From: Agrococcus pavilionensis RW1
Lineage (GTDB): Bacteria > Actinomycetota > Actinomycetes > Actinomycetales > Microbacteriaceae
Length of the DNA stretch: 33,411 nt
NCBI RefSeq assembly: GCF_000400485.1
Contig: NZ_ASHR01000041.1
Coordinates: forward strand, 1 to 33,411
Direction of reading: 5' to 3'
Shown: positions 1 to 8,399 of the stretch, piece after piece
How positions within the stretch are numbered: the first letter of the stretch is position 1
How the letters are laid out: the number at the start of each line of letters is the position of its first letter
Position numbers and translations under genes: made by a program
The notes under the pieces: model-generated
What the model was told of the DNA's origin: nothing
Seen by the model: only the letters and a program-made list of their open reading frames with translations
The model's database searches: none

Positions 1-3000
1 GCTCCGCCGAACGGCGCGGGCGAGAACGCCGTCTGCGGCGGGGAGGGTGGCCCGCTCGGGCAGACCTGCTATGCGCAGACCGAAGGCTTCGTCTACGACA
101 GCGAGCCGCGCGTCATCAGCAACCTGATCGTCGACCAGACGACGAACAACCCGGCGATCGTCAACCAGATCGAAGCCGGCACGGCCACGCTCATCCCGGG
201 CACGGAAATGGCCGCCACCCCGAACACGGCGCCCGACGAAGGACTGTCGGCGCCGTTCAACACGTTCCTGGGCTTCTTCGGGCAGTTCTTCGACCACGGC
301 CTCGACCTCGTCGACAAGGGCGACAGCGGCACCCTCATCGTGCCGCTCGAGGAGGACGACCCGCTCTACGACCCCGCATCGAACTCGAACTTCCTCGTGC
401 TGACGCGCGCAGACCGCATCGAGGACTCCGACGGCAACTCGACGACCGAGTACACGAACCTCACGAGCCCGTTCGTCGACCAGAACCAGACCTACGCGTC
501 ACATCCCTCGCACCAGGTCTTCCTGCGCGAGTACAGCGCGGGAGGCAACGCGACGGGCAAGCTGCTCGAGGGCGAAGCCGGCGGAATGGGCACGTGGAAC
601 GACCTGAAGCAGCAGGCCAACAGCATCCTGGGCATCAACCTCACCGACGCCGACGTGCTCGACGTGCCGCAGGTGCTCGTCGACCCGTACGGCAACTTCG
701 TGCCGGGGCCGGCTCGCGGGCTGCCGCAGCTCATCGTCGCGACCGGGCCCAACGTCACCGACATCGGCTATGTCGAGGGTGATCCCGCGGCGCCGGTGTC
801 GACGACGAACGCCCTCTCGACGAACCAGGCGTTCCTCGACGACATCGCGCACGGTGCCACGCCGCTGTTCGACGCCGCGGGCAACCTCGTGCCGATCCAG
901 TTCGACGAGAACGGCGACGTCATCGACCCGGGCATCTCGCTGTTCGACGCGGGCGGCGCTCCAGTGAGCGACCCGAGCCTGACGGGCTACGACGAGGCGC
1001 GCCTCGGCGAGCACTTCGTCGCCGGCGACGGCCGGGTCAACGAGAACATCGGCCTCACCGCCGTCCACGCGATCTTCCACTCCGAGCACAACCGCATGGT
1101 GGAGCAGATCGAGGCGCTCCTCAACGGCGACCCTGGCACGGAGCTGCTGCGCAACGACAAGACGCTGGCCGACCCCACGCTCCTCGAGGAGTTCAGGAAG
1201 GCGTTCCGCGGCGAGGAGCACAACTACCCCTCGGACAAGCCCGAGGAGACGCTGCCCGGCCCGCAGGACGACGACTGGTCGTATGAGCAGCGGCTCTTCC
1301 AGGCCGCGAAGTTCGCGACCGAGATGCAGTACCAGCACATCGTGTTCGAGGAGTTCGCCCGCACGGTCTCTCCGACGATCGACGCCGTCGTCTTCAACGA
1401 GAACAGCTACAACCCGGCCATCGACCCGGCGATCACGGCGGAGTTCGCCAACGTCGTCTACCGGTTCGGCCACTCGATGATGACGGAGGAGATCGGGCGA
1501 GAGGACGCGGGAGGCGCGACCGGGCTCAGCGATGTGTCACTGCTCGACGGCTTCCTGAATCCAGAGCTCTACGACATGAACGGGACCCTGACGCCAGACG
1601 AGGCGGCAGGATCGCTGGTCAACGGCATGACGAATCGCGTCGGCAGCCAGATCGACGAGCACGTCACCGACACGCTGCGCAACAACCTGCTCGGCCTGCC
1701 GCTCGACCTCGCGACGATCAACCTGCTGCGCGGTCGTGATGTCGGCATCCCGCCGCTGCAGGACGCTCGCGCGTCGTTCTTCGCGGCGACCGGCGACTCG
1801 GCGCTCGAGCCGTACAGCGACTGGGTCGACTTCGGGCTCGGTCTCAAGAACGGCAACAACTTCGGTCGCGGCGGCAGCAACGCGTCGCTCGTGAACTTCG
1901 TCGCCGCGTACGGCACGCACCCGACGATCCTCGCGGCGACCACCGTCGACGAGCGTCGGGCCGCCGCCGCGATGCTCGTGAACGGTGCCCCGGTCGGCAG
2001 CGAGTTCATCTCGCGCTTCCCGGGCGCGAGCCGCTTCCAGACCGCAGCGCTGTTCTCCGAGCGGCACTACCCGGATGGGGCCGAGACCGTCTATGTGACG
2101 AACGGCTTCAACTTCCCGGATGCGCTCTCGGCCGGAGCGCTCGGCGCACCCATCCTGCTCGTCCCCAACGACGGCGCCGGTGCGCTGCCGCCGGAGACGC
2201 ACGCAGAGCTGCTGCGCCTCGCGCCCCAGCGGATCGTCGTGCTCGGCGACGCCAACTCGGTGAACGCCGCCACGGTGATCTCGCTCAACGCGCTCTCCGC
2301 ATCCGACGCCCCGGTCACCCGGATCGCCGGCACCGATCGCTACGGCACGTCCGCCGCGATCGCGCGGAGCTTCACCGGACCGGTCGACCGCGTCTTCGTC
2401 GCGAACGGGCAGAACTTCCCCGACGCGCTCGCAGGCTCGGCCGTCGCCGCTCGTGACGGCTCGCCGATGCTCCTCGTGACCCCGGGGTCGATCCCCGCGG
2501 TCATCGCGGCCGAGCTCGATCGGCTCGACCCGGCCGAGATCGTCATCCTCGGCGGCTCGCCCTCGGTGAGCGCCGTCGTGGCATCGCAGCTCCAGTCGTA
2601 CACGACCGGCTCGGTCACGCGACTGGGCGGGGCCAGCAGGTACGAGACGGCCATCCAGATCAGTCAGCAGTTCTTCCCGACGGGCGCAGACCGCGTCTAT
2701 GTCACGACCGGGAACAACTTCCCCGATGCGGTCACCGCAGCGCCCGGCGCAGGCCGAAGCGGCGCGCCGATCCTGCTGATGCCGCCGACCGGGATGACGC
2801 CGGAGATCCGAGCGGAGATCGAGCGGCTCTCGCCGACCGAGCTCTTCATCCTCGGTGACACGAACTCGATCAGCGCCGCGACGGAGCTCAACCTGGCGTC
2901 GCTCGCACCGACGCCGGTGACGGCGCCGGCGGACCGGCTCGACTTCATGAACGGCACGGGCAGCTGGGGTGACGCGGGCGGCTCGACCACCACGGGTCTC

Positions 3001-5316
3001 GAGTCGGTGGAGTTCTGGGTCGGCGGCCTCGCGGAGCGGCTCGACGCCTTCGGCGGGATGCTCGGCTCGACGTTCAACTACGTCTTCGAGACGCAGCTCG
3101 AGCAGCTGCAGTTCGGCGACCGGTTCTACTACCTGTTCCGCAACCAGGGCGAGCAGCTGTTCGCCGCACTCGAGGCGAACTCGTTCTCCGACCTCATCCA
3201 GCGCAACTCCGATGCATCGAACCTGCCAGCGAACATCTTCGCGCTGCAGGACCCGATCATCGACCTCGACGCACTGCCGAACCCGCTCCCCGCGGGCCTG
3301 CTGCAGGGCGGCGACGGGAGCTGGCGGTGGACGGGCGACGAGCACGTCGAGATGCACGGCACCGCGAACAACGATCACATGATCGGTGACGAGGGCGACG
3401 ACGCGCTGTGGGGCTACGAGGGCGACGACCGCATCGAGGGCGGGTCGGGCAACGACTCGCTCGTGGGAGGTCCCGGCCACGACATCATCACCGACTCGTT
3501 CGGCGATGACACCATCCACGGCGACCAGGGCAACGACGCCATCCACGTCGGTCCCGGTGTCGACCTCGGGCTCGGTGGCCTCGGCGACGACTTCGTCGTC
3601 AACGGCGGCGGCGACGCGTCGTCGTTCTTCCTCGGGATGGGCGACGACATCTTCCGCGGCACGTCCGGCCGCTCGACCGTCTTCGGCGGCGAGCAGCATG
3701 ACTGGATCGAGGGCAGCTCCCACGCCGACCTCCTCCAGGGCGACAACGCCGACCAGTTCCAGAACGACACGCTGGGCGGGAACGACGTCGTCATCGGTGG
3801 TCTCGGCAACGATGACGTCGAAGGCGAGGGCGGCGACGACGTCCTCGTCGGCGCAGCCGTCGGCACGGATCGCTACCTCGGCAACATCGGCTTCGACTGG
3901 CTGACCTACTACGGGCAGTCCACCGGAGTCACGTCGGACTGGCAGTTCAGCCGGACCTTCGAGCCGAACAACCCGATCCCGTCGCGCTTCGACCAGATGG
4001 AGGCCCTCTCGGGCGGTGCCGGTTCCGACACCCTCCGCGGGCCGCTGGTGGGGCCGGACGACATCGCCCCGAGCGAGATCCCGCTGCACAAGGCGACGCA
4101 GGAGAGCCTCGACCTCGTCGACGGCCTCGAGGCGCTGCTGCGGCCGGCAGGAGCTGCGTACGACTACGCGGCGCCGTTCATGCGGGACACGCCGCCGATC
4201 GATGCTGACGGCGTCAGCATGATCATCATCGGCGGCCCCGGCGACGACACCGTCGAGGGACGAGGAGGCAACGACTACCTCGACGGTGACGCGCAGCTGG
4301 TGGTGCAGCTCGAGGACAGGACGACCGGAGCGCGCTTCGACAACGCGGCGCAGCTCCAGGCGGCGGTGTTCGCGGGCACGCTCAACCCGGGCGACATCGA
4401 CATCGTGCGTCGCATCGTGATGGACCCGAACGCATCGGCATCGTCCGACACGTCGGTGTACTCCAACGCGATGGCCGACTACACGGTGACGGCGCTGCCC
4501 GACGGGTACTGGCAGGTCGAGCACACCAACGTCGTCGAGGCGGAGGAGAGCGACGGCACGGATGTCATCCGCGGCTTCGAGCGACTCCAGTTCTCGGACG
4601 GGTGCGCCACGCTCAACGAGGCCGGCGACGGCTGGGACGCGTGCGAGCCCCTCGCGGCGGTCACGCTCGAGACCGACGTCCTGCAGGAGGGCACGCCCAT
4701 CACCGCGCGGCTGGTCGCGACGGACGGCGTCACGCCGCTCGACGCGAGCGGGCTCACCGACATCGAGTTCATCTGGTCGGCCGGCGAGGGCGACACGCCC
4801 GCGACGGTCAGCGAGTGGGAGGAGCTGGTGCGGACGGGACCCGCAGCTGGATCGGGCGTCACCGCCACGAGCAGCTACACCCCGGACGCCGCGGCTGTCG
4901 CCCAGTTCATCCGGGTGACGGTGAACTTCACCGACAGCTCGGGGCTGCGGCACGCCGCGACCTCGCCCATCACGACGGGCACGGTGGAGAACCGGAACGA
5001 CGGGCCGTCGGGCCTGAGCATCGCCTACGGCGAAGCTCCGGCTGGTCCGCCCGTCGGACGGCTCCTGCTGGCGACGCCCATCTCGGATGCCGACGGGGTG
5101 GAGGACGTCGTGTTCACCTACACGTGGACGCGGTCGACCGACCCGGAGGTGCCGGCGGGATCGACGGTGCTCGGCTCGACGTCGAACGCCTACACCACCA
5201 CGGCGGCGGATGCCGGCTCCTACATCCGGGTGACGGTGACCTACACCGACAACCTCGGGGCGGCCGAGACGGCGACGGCGGTGCTGGCAGCGCCGGTGGT
5301 CGGAGCGACACCGTAG
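1..5316 (+). CDS. Animal-type haem peroxidase with nested CWB2 repeats, RTX repeats and Ig-like domains (5' end outside window)
   Basis: The frame is open from base 1 (APPNGAGENAVCGGEGG...), so the start lies upstream; the ATG at 208 is internal. The domain order is as follows. The N-terminal half of an animal-type (peroxicin-like) haem peroxidase has GQFFDHGLDL (distal His codon 295-297) and YRFGHSMM (proximal haem His codon 1471-1473). Three ~100-residue cell-wall-binding repeats of the CWB2 type start at 2014, 2320 and 2620; each has an R..G..RY/RF start and an N-FPDA motif. The peroxidase resumes at DRLDFMNGTGSW (about 2935-2980) and runs through GGMLGSTFNYVFE. RTX nonapeptide-like GGxGxD repeats fill about 3355-3860, with more at 4230-4290. 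The C-terminus has two Ig-like repeats, each with an IRVTV strand (about 4660-4980 and 5030-5310). Known family members are exported oxidases of halide or phenolic substrates. Cell-wall attachment through CWB2 and calcium-dependent folding of the RTX part are inferred from the domains. Confidence 0.9.
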   Translation, partial: APPNGAGENAVCGGEGGPLGQTCYAQTEGFVYDSEPRVISNLIVDQTTNNPAIVNQIEAGTATLIPGTEMAATPNTAPDEGLSAPFNTFLGFFGQFFDHGLDLVDKGDSGTLIVPLEEDDPLYDPASNSNFLVLTRADRIEDSDGNSTTEYTNLTSPFVDQNQTYASHPSHQVFLREYSAGGNATGKLLEGEAGGMGTWNDLKQQANSILGINLTDADVLDVPQVLVDPYGNFVPGPARGLPQLIVATGPNVTDIGYVEGDPAAPVSTTNALSTNQAFLDDIAHGATPLFDAAGNLVPIQFDENGDVIDPGISLFDAGGAPVSDPSLTGYDEARLGEHFVAGDGRVNENIGLTAVHAIFHSEHNRMVEQIEALLNGDPGTELLRNDKTLADPTLLEEFRKAFRGEEHNYPSDKPEETLPGPQDDDWSYEQRLFQAAKFATEMQYQHIVFEEFARTVSPTIDAVVFNENSYNPAIDPAITAEFANVVYRFGHSMMTEEIGREDAGGATGLSDVSLLDGFLNPELYDMNGTLTPDEAAGSLVNGMTNRVGSQIDEHVTDTLRNNLLGLPLDLATINLLRGRDVGIPPLQDARASFFAATGDSALEPYSDWVDFGLGLKNGNNFGRGGSNASLVNFVAAYGTHPTILAATTVDERRAAAAMLVNGAPVGSEFISRFPGASRFQTAALFSERHYPDGAETVYVTNGFNFPDALSAGALGAPILLVPNDGAGALPPETHAELLRLAPQRIVVLGDANSVNAATVISLNALSASDAPVTRIAGTDRYGTSAAIARSFTGPVDRVFVANGQNFPDALAGSAVAARDGSPMLLVTPGSIPAVIAAELDRLDPAEIVILGGSPSVSAVVASQLQSYTTGSVTRLGGASRYETAIQISQQFFPTGADRVYVTTGNNFPDAVTAAPGAGRSGAPILLMPPTGMTPEIRAEIERLSPTELFILGDTNSISAATELNLASLAPTPVTAPADRLDFMNGTGSWGDAGGSTTTGLESVEFWVGGLAERLDAFGGMLGSTFNYVFETQLEQLQFGDRFYYLFRNQGEQLFAALEANSFSDLIQRNSDASNLPANIFALQDPIIDLDALPNPLPAGLLQGGDGSWRWTGDEHVEMHGTANNDHMIGDEGDDALWGYEGDDRIEGGSGNDSLVGGPGHDIITDSFGDDTIHGDQGNDAIHVGPGVDLGLGGLGDDFVVNGGGDASSFFLGMGDDIFRGTSGRSTVFGGEQHDWIEGSSHADLLQGDNADQFQNDTLGGNDVVIGGLGNDDVEGEGGDDVLVGAAVGTDRYLGNIGFDWLTYYGQSTGVTSDWQFSRTFEPNNPIPSRFDQMEALSGGAGSDTLRGPLVGPDDIAPSEIPLHKATQESLDLVDGLEALLRPAGAAYDYAAPFMRDTPPIDADGVSMIIIGGPGDDTVEGRGGNDYLDGDAQLVVQLEDRTTGARFDNAAQLQAAVFAGTLNPGDIDIVRRIVMDPNASASSDTSVYSNAMADYTVTALPDGYWQVEHTNVVEAEESDGTDVIRGFERLQFSDGCATLNEAGDGWDACEPLAAVTLETDVLQEGTPITARLVATDGVTPLDASGLTDIEFIWSAGEGDTPATVSEWEELVRTGPAAGSGVTATSSYTPDAAAVAQFIRVTVNFTDSSGLRHAATSPITTGTVENRNDGPSGLSIAYGEAPAGPPVGRLLLATPISDADGVEDVVFTYTWTRSTDPEVPAGSTVLGSTSNAYTTTAADAGSYIRVTVTYTDNLGAAETATAVLAAPVVGATP
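2014..2920 (+). other. Three CWB2 cell-wall-binding repeats inserted in the peroxidase domain
   Basis: Repeat starts are spaced 306 and 300 nt (2014, 2320, 2620). Each reads R-(F/I/L)-x-G-x-(S/D)-R-(F/Y), then a V(Y/F)V(T/A).G.NFPDA motif, then a hydrophobic strand ending in a VLG/ILG/ILGD turn. This is the putative cell wall binding repeat 2 family, which attaches clostridial S-layer proteins to wall polymers. The flanks, ATTVDERRAAAAMLVNG on the left and DRLDFMNGTGSW on the right, are the two sides of an otherwise continuous peroxidase domain. Confidence 0.85.
3355..3870 (+). other. RTX (haemolysin-type) calcium-binding repeat region
   Basis: Glycine/aspartate nonapeptides such as GDEGDDALWG, GGSGNDSLVGG, GDQGNDAIHVG and GGLGNDDVEG form a parallel beta-roll that binds Ca2+ in RTX proteins. 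A shorter second block (GGPGDDTVEGRGGNDYLDGD) lies at about 4230-4290. Such repeats commonly follow the catalytic domain in bacterial peroxicin-like peroxidases and normally fold outside the cell. Confidence 0.85.
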
Positions 5317-5330
5317 CGGCCCGACGCGGA

Positions 5331-5360
5331 GGGGCGCTGCACCGATCGGTGCAGCGCCCC
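5331..5360. terminator. Perfect 30-bp palindromic bidirectional terminator
   Basis: The two halves GGGGCGCTGCACCGA and TCGGTGCAGCGCCCC are exact reverse complements, followed by a short T-rich stretch (TTCCTC). It sits between the convergent peroxidase and M3 peptidase genes, 14 bp after one stop and 15 bp before the other, so it probably serves both. Confidence 0.8.
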
Positions 5361-5375
5361 TTCCTCGTGCCGGCG

Positions 5376-7415
5376 CTACTCCGCCGCGTCGAGACCGCGG
5401 CGCGCGAGCAGCGGCGCGATGTCTGCGTCGCGGCCGCGGAAGTCGCGGAACGCGGCGAGCGGATCCTTCGAGCCGCCGACCCCGAGCAGCCGCTCGCGGA
5501 AGCGCTGCCCTGCCTCGCGGATCGAGGGCTGCTGCTTGAACCACTCGACCGTGTCGGCGTCCATGACCTCCGACCAGATGTACGAGTAGTAGCCGGCCGA
5601 GTAGCCGCCGGAGAAGACGTGCTGGAAGTAGCCCGTCGAGTAGCGGGTCGGCACGGTCGCGCTCAGCAGGCCCACGCGGTCGAGCGCGTCCTGCTCGAAG
5701 GCCGCGACATCCATGACCTCGTCGCCCGCGACGCGCGCGTGCCACGCCTGGTCGAGGAGCGCCGCGGCGAGGTACTCGCTCGTGTCGTGCCCCTGGTTGA
5801 ACGACTCCGACGCCTGCAGCCGCTCGATGACGTCGGCGGGCAGCGGCTCGTCGGTCTCGACGTGGCGCGCGTAGTGCTCGACGATGCCTGGCCACAGCAT
5901 CCACATCTCGTTCACCTGGCTCGGGAACTCGACGAAGTCGCGGAACACGTTCGTGCCGCCGAGCGACGGGTAGGTGACGTGCGCGAAGAGGCCGTGCAGC
6001 GCGTGCCCGAACTCGTGGAAGAGCGTCTCCGTCTCGTCGAAGGTCAGCAGCGTCGGCGTGCCGGCCGGGGGCTTCGGCACGTTGAGGTTGTTCATCACGA
6101 CCGTCGGGTGGCCGAGCAGCGCGTTCTGCTGGATGAGCGAGTTCATCCACGCGCCGCCGCGCTTCGAGTCGCGCGTGTAGAGGTCGAGCAGGTAGAGGCC
6201 GAGCTCGGAGCCATCCTCGTCGCGCACCTCGAAGACGCGCACGTCGGGGTGGTAGCCCACGAGGTCGTCGCGCTCCTCGAACGTGATGCCGTAGACCCGG
6301 TGCGCGGCGTGGAAGACGCCGTCGCGCAGCACGCGCTCGGCCTCGAAGTAGGGGCGGAGCGCCGCGGTGTCGACGTCGAAGCGCGCGGTGCGCTCCTTCT
6401 CGGTCCAGTAGGCCCAGTCCCAGGCGGTGAGCTCGTAGCCCTCGCCCGCTGCGTCGATCTGCGCCTGCAGCGCCGCGGCTTCGGCGCGCGCGTTCGCGGC
6501 GGCGGGCTTCGCGAGCCGGGTGAGCATCGCCATGACGCTGTCAGGGCTGCCGGCCGTCTCGTCGGCGGTGATGGCGTGGGCGTGCGTCGCGAAGCCGAGC
6601 AGGGCGGCGCGCTCGGCGCGGAGCGCCGTGAGCTCGACGACCGTCGCGCGGTTGTCGTGCTCGTTGCCGCGGGTGCCACGGGCGAGCGATGCCTCCATCA
6701 CGCGGCGCCGCACGTCGCGGTCGGTGAGCGACGCGAGCCACGGGTGGCCCGAGAAGAGCGGCAGCGTGATGAGCCACGTGCCCTCGAGCCCGCGCTCGGC
6801 GGCGGCGGCCGCGGCGGCCTGGATCTCGCCGTCGCTCAGCCCGTCGAGCTCGGCCTCGGTGTCGATGACGACCGCGAGGTCGTTCGTGTCGGCCTGCAGG
6901 TGCTTGTCGAAGCGCGTCGTGAGGGTCGCGATCTGCTGGTTGAGCTCCATGAGGCGGGCGCGGGCGGCGTCGTCGAGGCCGGCGCCGGCGACGGTCATCT
7001 CGGTGTGGCGCCGCTCGACGAGGTAGCGCTGCTCGTCCGTCCACGACGCATCCGGGGACTCGTGCAAGGCGGCGACGCGGGCGTAGAGGCGCGGCTCGAG
7101 CACGATCGCGTCCTCGTGCGCGGCGAAGCGCGGCGCGAAGCGCTCCTCGAGCTCCTCGAGGAACGGCGACGAGTCGGTCGAGGTCATGCTGAAGAAGACG
7201 TGCGCGACGCGCGAGAGCGTCCCGCCCGAGCGCTCGAGCGGCTCCATCGTGTTCTCGAAGGTCGGTGCGGCGTCGTCCTCGACGATCGCGCGGACCTCCG
7301 CGAGCTGCTCGGCGAAGCCCGCCTCGAGCGCCTCCTCGTAGTGCTCGTCGCGGATCTCGGCGAACGGCGGCAGCTGGTAGGGGAGCGCGCTGGGCGTCAG
7401 GAAGGGGTTGGTCAT
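5376..7415 (-). CDS. M3 family metallopeptidase (peptidyl-dipeptidase / oligopeptidase A-like)
   Basis: The 679-residue protein is the usual size for the M3A family (thimet oligopeptidase / Dcp / OpdA), cytoplasmic zinc peptidases that degrade short peptides. The zinc motif HEFGHALHG falls at about residues 467-475 (codons at 6017 downwards), and the third ligand is probably Glu496 in VEFPSQ. The C-terminal family signature around YSAGYYSYIWSEV is also present. No signal peptide is visible. The ATG at 7415 is preceded by TAGTGT at 7427-7422 with a 6-nt gap, so the transcript is probably leaderless. Dcp (removes C-terminal dipeptides) and OpdA (endopeptidase) cannot be separated from sequence alone. 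The gene is convergent with the peroxidase and divergent from the methyltransferase. Confidence 0.92.
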   Translation of the reverse strand: MTNPFLTPSALPYQLPPFAEIRDEHYEEALEAGFAEQLAEVRAIVEDDAAPTFENTMEPLERSGGTLSRVAHVFFSMTSTDSSPFLEELEERFAPRFAAHEDAIVLEPRLYARVAALHESPDASWTDEQRYLVERRHTEMTVAGAGLDDAARARLMELNQQIATLTTRFDKHLQADTNDLAVVIDTEAELDGLSDGEIQAAAAAAAERGLEGTWLITLPLFSGHPWLASLTDRDVRRRVMEASLARGTRGNEHDNRATVVELTALRAERAALLGFATHAHAITADETAGSPDSVMAMLTRLAKPAAANARAEAAALQAQIDAAGEGYELTAWDWAYWTEKERTARFDVDTAALRPYFEAERVLRDGVFHAAHRVYGITFEERDDLVGYHPDVRVFEVRDEDGSELGLYLLDLYTRDSKRGGAWMNSLIQQNALLGHPTVVMNNLNVPKPPAGTPTLLTFDETETLFHEFGHALHGLFAHVTYPSLGGTNVFRDFVEFPSQVNEMWMLWPGIVEHYARHVETDEPLPADVIERLQASESFNQGHDTSEYLAAALLDQAWHARVAGDEVMDVAAFEQDALDRVGLLSATVPTRYSTGYFQHVFSGGYSAGYYSYIWSEVMDADTVEWFKQQPSIREAGQRFRERLLGVGGSKDPLAAFRDFRGRDADIAPLLARRGLDAAE

Positions 7416-7421
7416 CCCACC

Positions 7422-7427
7422 ACACTA
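7422..7427 (-). promoter_or_regulatory. -10 element (TAGTGT) for leaderless M3 peptidase transcript
   Basis: On the minus strand TAGTGT is separated from the ATG at 7415 by six bases (GGTGGG). This places the transcription start at or next to the start codon. It forms a compact divergent promoter pair with the element at 7455-7460. Confidence 0.5.
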
Positions 7428-7454
7428 GGTGCGGCCGCGACACCCGCCTGGCCA

Positions 7455-7460
7455 TAGGGT
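7455..7460 (+). promoter_or_regulatory. -10 element (TAGGGT) for leaderless methyltransferase transcript
   Basis: TAGGGT ends six bases before the ATG at 7467. That geometry fits a leaderless mRNA starting at the ATG and argues against the in-frame GTG at 7461 as the start. Confidence 0.5.
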
Positions 7461-7466
7461 GTGCTC

Positions 7467-8258
7467 ATGCCCCCGGTTGCCTACACGCATGGCCACCACG
7501 CGAGCGTCGTCGGCGCGCACGCCGCGCGCACCGTCGAGAACTCCGCGTCGTACCTCGCGCCGCTCATCGAGCCGGGCATGCGGATCCTCGACGTCGGCTG
7601 CGGCCCGGGCTCCATCACGATCGACCTCGCCAGCCGCGTCGGCGACGCGGGCCGCGTCGTCGGCATCGACGCGAGCGCCGAGGTCGTCGAGCACGCGCGG
7701 CGCGCGGCCGAGGCGGCGGGCATCGGCAACGTCGAGTTCCTGATGGGGGATGCGTACGCGCCGCCGGGCGGGGACTTCGACATCGTGCACGCGCACCAGG
7801 TGCTGCAGCACCTCGGCGAGCCGGTGGCGGCGCTCGCCGCCTGGCGGCGCGCGGGTCGGGTGGTCGCGGCGCGCGACGTCGTCTACTCGGCGACCGCGAT
7901 CCATCCGCTCACCCCGGAGCTCGCGCGCTGGCGCGAGCTCGTCGTCTCGCTGCAGGCGGCGAACGGCGGCGACGGCGACGCCGGCGCGAAGCTCAAGGCG
8001 TGGGCGCGCGAGGCGGGGTTCTCGAGCGTCGAGACCGACGTCGAGACGTGGTGCTTCGAGTCGGCGAGCGGTCGCGGGTTCTGGGGCGGGCAGTGGGCGC
8101 AGCGCGCGGTGCACTCGGCGTTCGCCGACGGCACCGAGCGCTTCGGCCTCGCCGACGCGGCGGAGCGCGAGCGCATCGCCGACGCCTGGCGCGCCTGGAC
8201 GGCCGACGACGACGGCTGGATGGCGATGCTGCACGGCTGGATCCTCGCGCGCGACTGA
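7467..8258 (+). CDS. Class I SAM-dependent methyltransferase
   Basis: The 263-residue protein has a Rossmann-type methyltransferase core. Motif I is RILDVGCGPGSITIDLA, the acidic motif II is VVGIDAS, and the DFDIVHAHQVLQHL segment has the layout of the UbiE/Methyltransf_11/25 families. The C-terminal half (W-R-W segments, WAQRAVHSAF) is typical of uncharacterised actinobacterial small-molecule methyltransferases. The substrate is unknown. ATG 7467 is chosen over GTG 7461 because the TAGGGT -10 element lies six bases upstream. It is monocistronic and divergent from the M3 peptidase gene. Confidence 0.88.
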   Translation: MPPVAYTHGHHASVVGAHAARTVENSASYLAPLIEPGMRILDVGCGPGSITIDLASRVGDAGRVVGIDASAEVVEHARRAAEAAGIGNVEFLMGDAYAPPGGDFDIVHAHQVLQHLGEPVAALAAWRRAGRVVAARDVVYSATAIHPLTPELARWRELVVSLQAANGGDGDAGAKLKAWAREAGFSSVETDVETWCFESASGRGFWGGQWAQRAVHSAFADGTERFGLADAAERERIADAWRAWTADDDGWMAMLHGWILARD

Positions 8259-8279
8259 CCTCCCCTCATCGTGCCCCTT

Positions 8280-8340
8280 GCAGAGTGCCGGAACTCCGCT
8301 CGCGCGCGGGTCGCAGAACGCAGAGTGCCGGAACTCTGCG
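8280..8340. repeat. Two direct copies of a 17-bp repeat, the second forming a hairpin
   Basis: GCAGAGTGCCGGAACTC occurs at 8280-8296 and 8320-8336, exactly 40 bp apart. In the second copy CGCAGAGT (8319-8326) and ACTCTGCG (8333-8340) are exact inverted arms around a 6-nt loop. It lies between the methyltransferase stop and the ArsR operator. It could be the methyltransferase terminator or a small interspersed palindromic (REP-like) element; no T-run follows. Confidence 0.6.
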
Positions 8341-8356
8341 CGCGAGAGGTGTCTGA

Positions 8357-8390
8357 CTACCCGTTGCAAAGAGGTCTTTGCAACGGGTAG
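8357..8390. promoter_or_regulatory. Perfect inverted-repeat operator overlapping the ArsR-like gene promoter
   Basis: CTACCCGTTGCAAAGA (8357-8372) and TCTTTGCAACGGGTAG (8375-8390) are exact 16-bp inverted arms separated by GG. A -35-like TTGCAA lies at 8364-8369 and the -10 TAGGAT begins at 8388 (18-bp spacing), so the promoter is embedded in the palindrome. The regulator gene starts at 8400. The position strongly suggests autorepression by the downstream winged-helix protein. A full-length stem-loop in RNA is not expected, because transcription should start near 8400. Confidence 0.8.
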
Positions 8391-8393
8391 GAT
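8388..8393 (+). promoter_or_regulatory. -10 element (TAGGAT) for leaderless regulator transcript
   Basis: TAGGAT is followed by six bases (GGAGGC) and the ATG at 8400. It overlaps the last three bases of the palindromic operator, so repressor binding would occlude RNA polymerase. The intervening GGAGG is too close to the ATG to be a good ribosome site, which favours leaderless initiation. Confidence 0.6.
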
Positions 8394-8399
8394 GGAGGC

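Noticed and set aside
1537-6150. Very long antisense open frame (over 1500 codons) opposite the peroxidase and M3 peptidase
   Set aside because: The product is Arg/Ala/Val-rich without any domain, and it runs across the palindromic terminator and two real genes. This is the expected shadow of GC-rich coding DNA. The same applies to antisense frames opposite ileS (25802-29188) and valS (9534-12065).
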